Notes: a model not told the origin generated them from the letters alone. Positions 16,900 to 26,508 are shown, counted from the stretch's first letter. The stretch: 64,000 bases of DNA from CAWCUZ01 sp963798795 (GCA_963798795.1 CAWCUZ010000002.1:806001-870000), one strand, 5' to 3'. Numbers and translations are program-made.

Positions 16900-17679
16900 A
16901 TGGTCCCGGTACTGACAATTGCGGGCAGCGACCCCTGCGGCGGCGCCGGCGTCCAGGGCGATCTGAAGACGTTCGCCGCGCACGGCGTCTACGGTGCCGC
17001 CGTGATCGTGGCCCTGACCGTGCAGAACACGCTCGGCGTCGCGCGGGTGGTCCCCGTCGACGCGGCGCTCGTGTCGGAGCAGATCGAATCCGTGCTCGCC
17101 GACATCGGCGCGGCGGCGACGAAACTCGGCATGCTGGCGAACGCCGCCGTCGTCCACGCCGTGGCCGCTGCCGCCGCATCGCACCGGCTCGGGCACCTGG
17201 TCCTCGACCCGGTGACGCACGCGACCAGCGGCGCCCGGCTGCTCGACGATGAGGGCATCGAGGCGCTTCGCGCACGGCTGCTGCCGCTCGTCGACGTCAT
17301 CACGCCGAACCTTCAGGAAGCGGAAGTGCTGACCGGCCAGCGGGTCCGCTCGCCGGTGGAGGCGGGCGACGCCGCGCGCCGACTCGTGGAGCTCGGCGCG
17401 CGGGCGGCCATCGTCACGGGAGGACACTACCCGGGAGCGCCGACCGACGTGCTGTTCGACGGCATTCAATGCGTCGAGATCGGGGGGGAGCGGGTGCCGT
17501 CCAACCGCACGCACGGCACGGGCTGCGCGTTTGCGGCGGCGATGGCGGCGCGTCTCGCGCGCGGCGAGGACCTCGAGAGCGCCGTTCGCGCGGCCAAAGC
17601 GTACGTCGCCCGGGCGATTCGCCAGGCCCCCGCCCTCGGGCGCGGACGGGGTCCGCTCCGGCACGACGTCGAACCCTGA
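16900..17679 (+). CDS. thiD: Hydroxymethylpyrimidine/phosphomethylpyrimidine kinase
   Basis: A 259-residue ribokinase-fold enzyme. LTIAGSDPCGGAGVQGDLKTF at the N-terminus binds the pyrimidine, LGMLANAAVV lies mid-chain, ITPNLQEAEVLTG is the PfkB-type helix, and NRTHGTGCAFAAAMAARL holds the anion hole and catalytic Asp-equivalent (here Cys within GTGC, as in ThiD). It phosphorylates HMP and HMP-P for thiamine synthesis in the cytoplasm. The length fits a single ThiD domain with no ThiE fusion. The start is ATG at 16900, so its promoter must lie within the first codons of bioY. Confidence 0.93.
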   Translation: MVPVLTIAGSDPCGGAGVQGDLKTFAAHGVYGAAVIVALTVQNTLGVARVVPVDAALVSEQIESVLADIGAAATKLGMLANAAVVHAVAAAAASHRLGHLVLDPVTHATSGARLLDDEGIEALRARLLPLVDVITPNLQEAEVLTGQRVRSPVEAGDAARRLVELGARAAIVTGGHYPGAPTDVLFDGIQCVEIGGERVPSNRTHGTGCAFAAAMAARLARGEDLESAVRAAKAYVARAIRQAPALGRGRGPLRHDVEP

Positions 17680-17685
17680 GGGCGT

Positions 17686-17694
17686 TGCTATACT
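17686..17694 (+). promoter_or_regulatory. Extended -10 promoter of moaE
   Basis: TTGCTATACT contains an extended -10 (TGCTATACT). Seven bases separate it from the GTG start of moaE, so the transcript would be leaderless or nearly so. The same TGCTATACT string precedes rpmB and the deoxynucleoside kinase gene. Confidence 0.5.
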
Positions 17695-17701
17695 GAAAAC
17701 C

Positions 17702-18192
17702 GTGCCCACGCTGGCAATTTCGCGCGAGCCGGTATCGCTCGACCGCCTCGCCGCGGAGGTCGAAGGCGTGCTGCGCAACCGCGGTGAAGGCTGCGGCGCG
17801 GTGGCGACCTTCCTCGGTGTCGTGCGCGCCACGCACCAGGGCCGCCGCGTGCGGCACCTCGAGTACGAAGCCTTCGAACCGCTGGCCGTCAGGACGTTCG
17901 CGCGCATCGCGGACGAAGCGGCGGCCGAGTGGCCGGGCGCGGCCCTGGCGATTGCGCACCGCGTCGGGCGACTGGAGATCGGCGAGGCGAGCGTGGCCAT
18001 TGCCGCCGCGACGCGCCCACCGCGCGGCCGCCTTCGCGGTCTGCCGCTACGCGATCGAGCGGGTGAAGCAGATCGCGCCCATCTGGAAGCGCGAGGTCTT
18101 CGACGACGGGCGAGGCCTGGATCGAGGGCGCGCTGGCCGACCCCGACGACGAACGCGCACGGCGCGAGGCGCTGGCCCGGGCATGCGCGTAA
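17702..18192 (+). CDS. moaE: Molybdopterin synthase large subunit (frameshifted)
   Basis: MoaE, the catalytic subunit of molybdopterin synthase, which converts cPMP to molybdopterin with sulfur from MoaD. Visible in order: REPVSLDRLAAEV, GAVATFLGVVRATHQGR, LEYEAFEPLAVRTF, IAHRVGRLEIGEASV, and, in other frames, CRYAIERVKQIAPIWKREVF. That last motif contains the Lys pair that forms the active site. Two extra bases (near 18020 and 18105) break the frame in the last third; correcting each restores a continuous protein ending ...EALARACA before TAA at 18190. GTG at 17702 is the start. The gene overlaps moaD by ten bases. Confidence 0.85.
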
Positions 18193-18432
18193 CGGTGCGG
18201 CTGTTCGCGCGGCTGCGCGAGATCTGCGGGCTGGTCGGAGCAGGCGATCGACGTCGCCGACGGCCTGTCGGCCGGCGACCTCTGGCGGGCGGTCGTCGCA
18301 CGTGCGCCCGCCCTCGAGCCGTTCTCGCGGGCCGTGTCGTGCGCCGTGAACGCCGAATTCGCCCGTCCCTCCGCCGCCGTCCGCGACGGCGACGACGTGG
18401 CCTTTCTGCCGCCGGTGTCCGGCGGCGCGTGA
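18183..18432 (+). CDS. moaD: Molybdopterin synthase sulfur-carrier subunit (frameshifted)
   Basis: A ~82-residue ubiquitin-like MoaD. It starts MRVTVRLFARLREICG (the beta-grasp opening of MoaD) and ends DGDDVAFLPPVSGGA, the C-terminal Gly-Gly required for thiocarboxylation being present (GGA, with one extra residue Ala at the end that would have to be absent or trimmed). One inserted base near 18240 breaks the frame. Its ATG overlaps the moaE stop, in the usual arrangement for two subunits made in equal amounts. Other molybdenum cofactor genes are not in the window. Confidence 0.8.
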
Positions 18433-18436
18433 CCCA

Positions 18437-19550
18437 ATGCAGCCCCAGCTCATCGACAAGCTCAAGGCCACCGAGGCGCGCTACGAGGACCTGATGCGTC
18501 TGGTCAGCGATCCCGCCGTGCAGGCCGATCCCCCGTCGTATCGCACGCACTCGAAGGCGCTCGCCGAAATCCAGCCGACTGGTCGAGCGCTTCCACGAGC
18601 TGCAGCAGACGGCAGGACAGTGGCGCGGCTCGCGGACATGGCCGAATCGGGGACGACGCGGAGCTGCGGGCGCTCGCGCGGACGAGATTGCGCGGTCTGG
18701 AGAGCCGGGAAGCGACGCTCGAAGAAGACATTCGCGAGCTGCTCGATCCCGAAGCGATCCGAACGACGACCGCAACGTGGTGCTCGAGATCCGGGCCGGG
18801 ACCGGCGGCGACGAAGCCGCGCTGTTCGCGGCGGACCTGTTCCGGATGTACTCGCGGTATGCCGAGCGCCAGCGCTGGAAGGTCGACGTGCTGTCGAGCG
18901 AGCGAAACGGGCGTCGGCGGCCTCAAGGAAGTGATCGCCTCGATCGAGGGCACGCGGCGTCTACGGCCGCTTCAGGCACGAGAGCGGCGTCCATCGCGTC
19001 CAGCGCGTGCCGGCCACCGAGGCCAGCGGCCGCATCCACACGTCGACGTCGACCGTCGCCGTGCTGCCCGAGGCCGAGGAAGTCGACATCCAGATCGACC
19101 CGAAGGATCTGCGCGTCGACACGTTCTGCTCGAGCGGGCCCGGCGGACAGAGCGTCAACACGACCTACTCCGCCGTGCGCATCACGCACCTGCCGACGGG
19201 CTCGTCGTCTCGCAGCAGGACGAGAAGTCGCAGATCAAGAACCGCCAGAAGGCCATGAAGGTGCTGCGGTCCCGCCTGTACGAAATGGAGCTGCGCAAGC
19301 AGCAGGAGGCGATCGCCAAGCGAGCGCCGCGGCCAGGTCGGCACCGGCGAGCGATCGGAAAAGATCCGGACGTACAACTTCAAGGAGAACCGGATCACCG
19401 ATCACCGCATCAACTTCACGATCCATCAGCTCCAGGCAGCACTCGACGGCGATCTGCGACGGACTGATCGGCGAGTTCGACGCCAGCCACCAGGCCGAGA
19501 AGCTCCGCCAGGCCACCGAGACCGACACGGCACCGGTGCCGGAGCGGTGA
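18437..19550 (+). CDS. prfA: Peptide chain release factor 1 (heavily frameshifted)
   Basis: RF1, which recognises UAA and UAG stop codons and triggers peptide release. MQPQLIDKLKATEARYEDL opens the protein, VLEIRAGTGGDEAALFAADL is in the middle, and the catalytic GGQ loop reads CSSGPGGQSVNTTYSAV. The C-terminus KIRTYNFKENRITDHRINF-like region is visible in another frame. There are at least eight indels, roughly every 100-150 bases, so no frame covers more than a quarter of the gene. Because RF1 is essential and every segment is conserved, these are almost certainly sequence errors. The next gene, prmC, methylates the GGQ glutamine, and their junction overlaps as GTGA, the standard arrangement. 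Confidence 0.9.
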
Positions 19551-20446
19551 TCGAGTCGCTCGCCGGCCGGGCCGCCGCCGCGGCCGGGACGCTGACGCGC
19601 GCCGGCTGGCCGCCCGACGACGCGCGGCGCGACGCGGCCCTGCTCGCGCGGTGGGTGCTCGGCTGGTCGGCCGCCGACTGGATCGGCCGCGCCCGGGAAC
19701 CGGCGCCGCCGGCGTTCGCGTCCGCGTTCGAGCCTCTCCTGGCGCGCCGCCTGCGGCACGAGCCAATGGCCTATATCACGGGCGAGCGCGAATTCTACGG
19801 ACGGTCCTTCCAGGTCGACCGGCGGGTGCTCATCCCTCGTCCCGAAACGGAACTGATCGTGGAGGAGGCGGTGTCGCGACTCCGCGCGCCCGTCGGCGGG
19901 GAGCGCGCGGCTCGCGAGCCGCGCGCGCTCCGCATCGCGGACGTCGGCACGGGCAGCGGCTGCCTGGCCGTGACGCTCGCCCTCGAAGTCCCCGGCGCAC
20001 GCATCGTGGCGACTGACGTCTCGGCCGATGCGCTGGCCGTCGCGCGCGCCAACGCCGCGCGGTGGAAGACGGAGGATCGCATCGCGTGGCGGCGGGGATC
20101 GCTGCTCGCCGGCGCGCCGCGGCCGTTCGATCTCGATCGTCTCGAACCCGCCGTACGTGCCGTCGGGCGATCGCGCGGGCTCCCGCCGGAGGTCGCGAAC
20201 CACGAGCCGGCCGGCGCGCTGTTCGGCGGCATGGACGGGCTCGACGTCGTGCGCGCGCTCCTCCCCGAGGCGGCCCGGGCGCTGGCGCCGGGCGGATGGC
20301 TGCTGGTCGAAATCGGCGCGGGCCAGGCCGAGGCGGCCGCCGGGATCGTCCGCACCGTGCCGGCGCTCCGGTCGGTGGTCACCCGCGCGGACCTGCAGGG
20401 AGTTCCGCGCGTGGTCGTCCTCCAGCGCCAGGGCGGCTGCCTATAA
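19547..20446 (+). CDS. prmC: Release-factor glutamine methyltransferase
   Basis: PrmC (HemK), which methylates the GGQ glutamine of release factors. An N-terminal helical domain of about 80 residues (LRHEPMAYITGEREFYGRSF) is followed by a Rossmann domain with RIADVGTGSGCLAVTLA and IVATDVSADALAVARAN. The catalytic NPPY motif is out of frame: between about 20130 and 20185 the frame is shifted, and the neighbouring frame reads IVSNPPYVPSGDRAG. One extra G and one missing C restore it, so an annotation by the long ORF alone would lose the active site. The start is GTG at 19547. The stop codon TAA is part of the TATAAT box of the next gene. Confidence 0.9.
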   Translation: MIESLAGRAAAAAGTLTRAGWPPDDARRDAALLARWVLGWSAADWIGRAREPAPPAFASAFEPLLARRLRHEPMAYITGEREFYGRSFQVDRRVLIPRPETELIVEEAVSRLRAPVGGERAAREPRALRIADVGTGSGCLAVTLALEVPGARIVATDVSADALAVARANAARWKTEDRIAWRRGSLLAGAPRPFDLDRLEPAVRAVGRSRGLPPEVANHEPAGALFGGMDGLDVVRALLPEAARALAPGGWLLVEIGAGQAEAAAGIVRTVPALRSVVTRADLQGVPRVVVLQRQGGCL

Positions 20447-20447
20447 T
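20442..20447 (+). promoter_or_regulatory. -10 element of the HIT gene, leaderless spacing
   Basis: TATAAT is separated from the ATG of the HIT-protein gene by exactly six bases (TCGACG), the same distance as in erpA. It overlaps the prmC stop codon. It implies a second, internal promoter in the prfA-ileS cluster. Confidence 0.6.
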
Positions 20448-20453
20448 TCGACG

Positions 20454-20798
20454 ATGCCCGATTGCCTGTTCTGCCGGATCATCGCGGGCGAGATTCCCGC
20501 GGCCATGGTGTACGAGGACGAGCGCATCGTCGCGTTCAACGACATCAATCCGCAGGCGCCGATGCACGTGCTGGTCGTGCCGCGGATGCACATCCCGGCC
20601 ATTGCCGACCTCGAACCCGAACACGACGCGCTCGTCGGGGAGCTCATCCGCCGCGGGGCGGCGCTCGCGGCCGAGCGCGGCTATGACGAGCGGGGCTACC
20701 GGACGGTGTTCAACTGCCGAGCCGATGCGGGCCAGGCCGTCTTTCACATCCACCTGCACGTGCTCGCCGGACGCCCGTTGCGCTGGCCGCCGGGATAG
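20454..20798 (+). CDS. HIT-family (histidine triad) nucleotide hydrolase
   Basis: A 114-residue protein of HinT type. CLFCRIIAGEIPA carries the usual N-terminal CxxC, followed by VYEDERIVAFNDINPQAP, then HVLVVPRMHIP and the triad motif HIHLHVLAG near the C-terminus. HinT-type proteins hydrolyse adenosine phosphoramidates and aminoacyl-AMP; the latter fits with the adjacent ileS, as HIT proteins can clear aminoacyl-adenylates, but that link is only by position. The start is ATG at 20454, six bases after TATAAT. Confidence 0.93.
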   Translation: MPDCLFCRIIAGEIPAAMVYEDERIVAFNDINPQAPMHVLVVPRMHIPAIADLEPEHDALVGELIRRGAALAAERGYDERGYRTVFNCRADAGQAVFHIHLHVLAGRPLRWPPG

Positions 20799-20861
20799 AC
20801 GCGCAGCCCGGCCGGCGCGTTCGCGCCGTCCGGACTGTAGAATGAAGGTTTCGGCCTCCTG

Positions 20862-23636
20862 ATGCGCGACTGGAAGGACACGCTCAACCTGCCGCGGACT
20901 TCGTTCCCCATGAAGGCGAACCTGCCCGCCACCGAACCCGCGGTGATCGCCCGCTGGGACGAGCAGGATCTGTACGGACGCATTCGCGAGCGGCGGCGGG
21001 GCGCACCGCGCTTCGTCCTGCACGACGGGCCGCCCTACGCCAACGGCGACATCCACCTCGGGACGCGCTCAACAAGATCCTCAAGGACCTGGTGGTCAAG
21101 TCGCGCACGATGGCCGGGTTCGACGCGCCGTACGTGCCCGGGTGGGACTGTCACGGCCTGCCGATCGAGCTCAGCGTGGAGCGCGACCTCGGCGGCTCGG
21201 CCAAGGGCCAGTCACCGGTCGAGTTCCGGCGGGCGTGCCGCGCCTACGCGGCCTCATTCGTCAAGGCGCAGGGCGACGACTTCCGGCGGCTGGGCATCCT
21301 CGGCGAATGGGACGACCCGTACCTCACGATGAACTACGGCTATCAGGCGGCGATCGTGCGCGCGCTGGGCCGGTTCGTCGCACGCGGCCTCGTCTACAAG
21401 GGCAAGAAGCCGGTGCACTGGTGCCTGCGCGATCGCACGGCGCTGGCGGAGGCCGAAGTCGAATACGAGGAACACACCTCCCCGTCGATCTACGTGGAGT
21501 TCCCGCTGGCCGCGGCGGACGCCGGCACGCTGGGTGCGCGGGTGCCGGAGCTGGCCGGGCACGACGTCACGGTCCTCATCTGGACCACCACGCCCTGGAC
21601 GATTCCCTCGAACCTCGCCATCGCCTTCCATCCGGAGTTCGACTACGGAGCGTATCCGTACGGCGATCGGCATGGTGATCGTGGCCCGCGCGCTGGCCGC
21701 GCAGGTCGCGGAAACGACCGGCCGCGCGCTGGGCGAGCCGGTGGCGGTCTTCAAAGGCGAGGTGCTCGAGGGCGTGCGCTTCCGGCATCCGCTGTACGAC
21801 CGCGAGTCGATCGGGGTGCTGGCCGACTACGTCACGCTCGACCAGGGCACCGGCGGCGTGCATACCGCGCCAGGGCACGGCGCCGACGACTTCAACACGG
21901 GCGTCCGCTACGGGCTCGAGATCTACGCGCCGATCGGCGTCGACGGCCGATTCCAGGCCGACGTCGGACTGGTCGGCGGCCTCAAGGTGTTCGAGGCGAA
22001 CCCGGTGGTCGAATCGGCGCTCGCCGAGCGGGGCCGCCTGTGGTTCCGGACCGACTTCAGGCATCCCTACCCGCACTGCTGGCGCTGCCACCGGCCGGTG
22101 ATCTTCCTGGCGACCTCGCAGTGGTTCATCAGCATGGATCCGCTGCGCGACGCCGCGCGGGCCGAGTGCAACGCGGTGAAGTGGATCCCGTCGTGGGGCC
22201 GGGAACGGATGACGAACATGTTCGCCAGCCGGCCCGACTGGTGCATCTCGCGCCAGCGCGCGTGGGGCGTGCCCATTCCCGCGCTCGCGTGCCGGTCGTG
22301 CGGCCTGTCGTCGCTGACGCCGGCCATCGTGGAACAGGCCGCGCGGCTGTTCGAGGTCGACGGGGCCGACGCCTGGTACGAAGCGCCGGTCGAGGCGTTC
22401 GTGCCGCCGGGGCTCGCCTGCGAGACGTGCGGCGGCACAGCCTTCGATCGCGAACACGACATCCTCGACGTCTGGTTCGACTCGGGTTCCAGCCACGAGG
22501 CCGTGCTCGCCCGGCGGCCGGACCTGACCTGGCCGGCCGATCTGTACCTGGAAGGCACGGATCAGTATCGCGGCTGGTTCCAGTCGTCGCTGCTCGTCGC
22601 GCTCGGGACGCGCGACCAGGCGCCGTACCGCGCCGTCCTCACACACGGCTTCGTCGTCGACGAGCACGGACGGAAGATGTCCAAGTCCATCGGCAACACG
22701 GTGGTGCCGCAGCAGGTCATTGCCGAGCACGGAGCCGAGACGCTGCGCCTCTGGGCGTCCATGGTGGACTACCGCGACGAAGTGCGGATGGGACGGGCGG
22801 TGCTTGCGCGAACGGTCGAGGCATATCGGAAGATCCGAAACACCTTCCGCGCGCTGCTGCTCAACCTCTACGATTTCGACCCGGACGAGGATGCCCGGCC
22901 GGCCGCCGGGCTGATGGCGCTCGACCGCTACATGCTCGCGCTCTACGCCGACGTGACCGCCCGCGTGCTGCGGGCCTACGACGCGTTCGATTTCCAGACC
23001 ATCTTTCACGCGCTCAACGAGTTCATGACCGTGGACCTGAGCGCCTTCTACGTCGACGTCTCCAAGGACCGGCTCTACACGCTGCGCGCCGACTCGCCTG
23101 CGCGGCGGTCCGGCCAGACGGCCCTGTTCCTCATCGCCGACGGCCTGGCGCGCCTGCTGGCGCCGATCCTCTCGATGACGGCCGACGAAGTCTGGCGGCA
23201 CCTGCCGGGCGCGCGCGACGACAGCGTGCACGTGGCCCGCTTCCCCATGGATGCGGCGGCCTGGCACGACCCCGAGTTGACGGCGGAATGGTCCGGGCTG
23301 CGCGAGGTGCGCGATCGGGTCAACGCGACGCTCGAGGCGGCGCGGAACGACAAGCTCGTGGGCGCGCCGCTGACGGCGCACGTGCGGCTGGTCGCCTCGG
23401 GCGACGTCTACGACCTGCTCGATCGGCACCGGGACGACCTCCCGACGCTGTTCATCGTCTCGTCGGTGGAGGTGGAGCGCGGCGGCGAGCCGGACGTGCG
23501 CGCGTTCGTCTCGCGGGCCGCGGGTGACAAGTGTCCGCGCTGCTGGCGGTTCGTCCCCGGCCTGGTCGCGTCCGGCGAGGTGGCGGGGCTGTGCCGGCGC
23601 TGCGCCGACGCCGTAGGAGATGCCGTTGCTCTCTGA
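20862..23636 (+). CDS. ileS: Isoleucyl-tRNA synthetase (two frameshifts)
   Basis: IleS of about 925 residues. It starts MRDWKDTLNLPRTSF, and has HDGPPYANGDIHLGT (the HIGH-type ATP site), WDCHGLPIEL, WTTTPWTIPSNLA (editing domain), DVWFDSGSSHEAVL and KMSKSIGN (KMSKS). The zinc-binding C-terminus CPRCWRF... CRRCADAV is present. A missing base near 21064 and another indel near 21665 break the frame; all three segments are otherwise intact, so this is one gene. A TAGAAT box lies 18 bases before the ATG. lspA follows with an overlap, a very common pairing. Confidence 0.93.
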
Positions 23637-24184
23637 CGCCAATCCGGGCGTGCCGCTGTCCGGCGCCGCGCCGGACGCCGGAGACCGGCCTGCCCGGTTC
23701 CAGTTGGTACTGGTGGATCACGATCCTCGTCGTCGCCGCCGATCAGATCGCCAAGGCGGTCGTGCGCGCCACGCTGCCGCTGTTCGACAGCGTGACGGTG
23801 ATCAAGGGGCTCGTCGATTTCATCCACGTCCGCAACGAGGGCGTGGCGTTCGGGCTGCTGAACGACTCGACCGTGCCGTTCAAGCCGGTGCTGACCACCG
23901 CGCTGGCCGCGCTGGCGCTCGGGGGCATCGGCTACTACGCGCGCCACATCCGGCCCGACGAGCGGCTCGCGCGGATCGGACTGTCGCTCGTGCTGGGCGG
24001 CGCCATCGGCAATCTGGCGGACCGGCTGCGCGTGGCCTACGTCATCGACTTCGTCGACGTGTACTGGCGCAACTGGCATTTCTGGGCGTTCAACCTCGCC
24101 GATGCGTCGATCACGATCGGCGCCATTCTCGTGTTCGTCGATCTGCTCCTGGTCAAGCGACATCATGCATCCCATTCTGTTTGA
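23620..24184 (+). CDS. lspA: Signal peptidase II (one frameshift)
   Basis: LspA, the inner-membrane aspartic protease that removes signal peptides from diacylglyceryl-modified prolipoproteins. Four hydrophobic segments are visible. The catalytic aspartates are GNLADRL and FNLADASITIG, and VRNEGVAFGLLN is the conserved substrate region. The N-terminus starts in one frame at ATG 23620 and moves to another near 23703, where removal of one T gives a smooth FQWYWWITILV. The gene overlaps the end of ileS by 17 bases and overlaps lgt at its own end. lspA and lgt together act sequentially on the lipoprotein path. Confidence 0.92.
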
Positions 24185-24959
24185 GCTGGGCAACTGGCCG
24201 GTCTACGCGTACGGCGTCCTGCTGGCGCTGGCGTATCTCGCGGGGCTGCAGTTCGCGGTCGTGCGCGCGCGGCGCGCCGGCCTCGACGGCGCGCGGGTCA
24301 TGGATCTGGGCATCTATCTCATCATCGCGGCGCTCGTCGGCGCCAAGCTGATGCTGATCGCGGTCGACTTCGACTACTTCCGCCGCCAGCCGCGGGAGCT
24401 GCTGTCGCTCGTCCGCGCCGGCGGCGTCTTCTACGGCGGCCTGCTGGCCGCGCTCGGCGTCGGGCTCTGGCTGGTCCGCCGCTACCGGCTGCCCGCCTGG
24501 CAGACGGCCGACATGATTGCCCCCGGCATCGCCCTGGGGCACGTCGTCGGACGCTTCGGATGCCTGATGGCGGGCTGCTGCTACGGCAAGCCGACCAGCG
24601 TGCCGTGGGCCATCACGTTCAACAATCCGGTGGCGTCGGTGAACGTCGGCACGCCGCTGCACGTCCCGTTGCACCCCACGCAGCTCTACGACGCCGGCGC
24701 CGAGCTGGTGATCCTGCTCGTCCTGCTGGCCACCGAACGGCGGGGACGGCCCTTCGCGGGACGCACGTTCTGGATCTACATGCTGCTCTATGCGATCTCG
24801 CGCTTCATCATCGAGTTCTACCGCGGGGACGAGCGCGGGATGGCGTTCGGCCTGTCGACGTCGCAGATCGTCGGCCTCGTCCTCGTTCCGCTGAGCGTGG
24901 CGATGCTGGTGCGGCTGCGCGGGCGGATCGCCCCGGCCGCGCCGCCACAGCCGGCCTGA
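24165..24959 (+). CDS. lgt: Prolipoprotein diacylglyceryl transferase
   Basis: A 264-residue integral membrane enzyme that adds diacylglycerol to the lipobox cysteine. The signature GRFGCLMAGCCYG (family GRxGNFxNGE-like) is near residue 130. GVFYGGLLAALGVG and YAISRFIIEFYRGDERG (with the Arg ligands) flank it, and HPTQLYDAGAELV is the second signature. Around seven hydrophobic helices can be counted. The start at 24165 overlaps lspA by 20 bases. The lipoproteins in this window (RND adaptor, TPR protein and HEAT-cyclophilin) would be substrates. Confidence 0.95.
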   Translation: MHPILFELGNWPVYAYGVLLALAYLAGLQFAVVRARRAGLDGARVMDLGIYLIIAALVGAKLMLIAVDFDYFRRQPRELLSLVRAGGVFYGGLLAALGVGLWLVRRYRLPAWQTADMIAPGIALGHVVGRFGCLMAGCCYGKPTSVPWAITFNNPVASVNVGTPLHVPLHPTQLYDAGAELVILLVLLATERRGRPFAGRTFWIYMLLYAISRFIIEFYRGDERGMAFGLSTSQIVGLVLVPLSVAMLVRLRGRIAPAAPPQPA

Positions 24960-24970
24960 CGCGCGGCACC

Positions 24971-25936
24971 ATGGGGGCTGACGGACCGCCACGACGGGAG
25001 CGCTTCGTCGCGTCGGAAGCCGACGCCGGACGCCGCCTCGATCGGTTCCTGGCCGCCCGACTGCCGGCGCTTTCGCGCACCTACATCCAGCGGCTGATCC
25101 GCGAAGGCCACGTGGAGATCCGGCCGGGGCGCGCGCGGGCTGCGACAGCCGTGGCGCCGGGCCAGACCGTGGACGTCGAGGTGCCGCCGCCGGCGCCCGC
25201 GACACCCGCTCCGCAGAGTCTCCCGCTCCCCATCCTGTACGACGATGCGGACCTCGTGGTGATCGACAAGCCCGCCGGCATGGTCGTGCACCCGGGCGCC
25301 GGGCACGGTGACGGCACGCTGGTGAATGCGCTGCTCCACCACGTGACGGCCCTCAGCGGGATCGGCGGCGTGGAGCGGCCCGGCATCGTCCATCGGCTCG
25401 ACAAGGGCACTTCGGGCGTGATGGTGGTCGCCAAGCACGACGCGGCGCACCGCGAACTGGCCCGCCAGTTCCACGATCGCGAAGTCGAGAAGGAGTACGT
25501 GGCGCTTGTCTGGGGCGGCATCGGATCGGGCCTCGACATCGACCGTCCGATCGGCCGGGATCGCCGGCGGCGCACGCGCATGTCGAGCCGGACGTCGCGG
25601 TCGCGGCCGGCCACCACGCACGTGACCGAGGCCGAGCGGCTGGGACCCGTCACGCTCGTCCGCCTGCGGATCGGCACCGGCCGCACGCATCAGATTCGCG
25701 TGCACCTCAGCGAGATCGGACATCCGATCGTCGGCGATGTCGTGTACGGCGGCGTGCGGCGCCGCGTCCCGTCGGGGGGCGCGCCGGCGGCGGCGCTGGC
25801 GCGCCCGTTCCTGCACGCCGCGCGGCTCGCGTTCCGGCATCCCCGGACCGGCGCACCGGTCGCGTTCGAGGCGCCGCTGCCTGGCGATCTGGACGACGTG
25901 CTGTCCGCGCTGCGCGCGCGCGCCGTCCCGCGTTGA
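24971..25936 (+). CDS. rluD: RluD-family pseudouridine synthase
   Basis: A 321-residue pseudouridine synthase with an N-terminal S4 RNA-binding domain (RLDRFLAARLPALSRTYIQRLI) and a RluA-fold catalytic domain. The catalytic Asp is in IVHRLDKGTSGVMVVAK, and GRTHQIRVHLSEIGHPI is the second signature. RluD modifies positions 1911/1915/1917 of 23S rRNA helix 69; the specificity here is inferred by family and by the lspA-lgt neighbourhood, which is typical for rluD. The frame is intact. Confidence 0.92.
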   Translation: MGADGPPRRERFVASEADAGRRLDRFLAARLPALSRTYIQRLIREGHVEIRPGRARAATAVAPGQTVDVEVPPPAPATPAPQSLPLPILYDDADLVVIDKPAGMVVHPGAGHGDGTLVNALLHHVTALSGIGGVERPGIVHRLDKGTSGVMVVAKHDAAHRELARQFHDREVEKEYVALVWGGIGSGLDIDRPIGRDRRRRTRMSSRTSRSRPATTHVTEAERLGPVTLVRLRIGTGRTHQIRVHLSEIGHPIVGDVVYGGVRRRVPSGGAPAAALARPFLHAARLAFRHPRTGAPVAFEAPLPGDLDDVLSALRARAVPR

Positions 25937-25953
25937 CCGGAAAGGATCGCGAC

Positions 25954-26508
25954 ATGCCTCGAGCCGACCGTCCGCGATGTCTGAGCCGCCGGGTGCCGTT
26001 CAAGGGGCGCGTCTTCCGCGTGGAGAGCGACCGGGTCGTGCTGGCCAACGGCCGGCGCGCGCAGCTCGACGTCGTGCGCCACCGGGGGTCGGTCGTGATG
26101 ATCGCCCAGCCCTCGCCGCGGCAGATCGTGCTCGTCCGCCAGTTCCGGTATGCCGTCGGACGATGGATCTGGGAACTGCCCGCCGGCACGCTCGAGCCGG
26201 GCGAGGCACCGCGTCGCGCGGCCCGGCGCGAATGCGAGGAAGAGATCGGATGGCGCCCGCGCCGGATCGAACGTCTGGGCGCGTACTACCCGACGCCCGG
26301 CTTCTGCGACGAGATCATGATCTTCTTCCACTGCACGGATCTGGTGGCGCCGCGGCAGCCGGCACCGCGCGACGAGGACGAACAGATCGAACCGCGCACG
26401 TTCAGCCTGCGAGAGGTGGGGAGTATGTTGGCCCGGCGCGGGAGTGTCGACATGAAAACCGTTCTGGGACTACGCTTGCTCGATCGCGCTCGCCGGCAGC
26501 GCGGCTGA
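25954..26508 (+). CDS. NUDIX hydrolase, ADP-ribose pyrophosphatase type
   Basis: A 184-residue NUDIX protein. The Nudix box reads GTLEPGEAPRRAARRECEEE followed by IGW, matching Gx5Ex7REUxEExGU. LVRQFRYAVGRWIWELPAG before it and YYPTPGFCDEIMIFF after it are typical of NudF-like ADP-sugar pyrophosphatases. It would cleave ADP-ribose or a similar nucleotide sugar. ATG at 25954 is preferred because AAAGGA precedes it; the ORF can be opened by an upstream TTG at 25933. Its stop overlaps the next ATG as TGATG. Confidence 0.88.
   Translation: MPRADRPRCLSRRVPFKGRVFRVESDRVVLANGRRAQLDVVRHRGSVVMIAQPSPRQIVLVRQFRYAVGRWIWELPAGTLEPGEAPRRAARRECEEEIGWRPRRIERLGAYYPTPGFCDEIMIFFHCTDLVAPRQPAPRDEDEQIEPRTFSLREVGSMLARRGSVDMKTVLGLRLLDRARRQRG

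Noticed and set aside
18437..19550. prfA as a pseudogene
   Set aside because: RF1 is essential, all motifs are conserved in alternating frames, and neighbours show the same error pattern.
20821..20861. T-box or leader riboswitch before ileS
   Set aside because: Only about 20 bases lie between TAGAAT and the ATG, too short for a T-box.
21576..23642. A 688-codon minus-strand frame across ileS
   Set aside because: Shadow of ileS; its composition is the reverse complement pattern (Arg/His/Pro-rich) and it has no motif.
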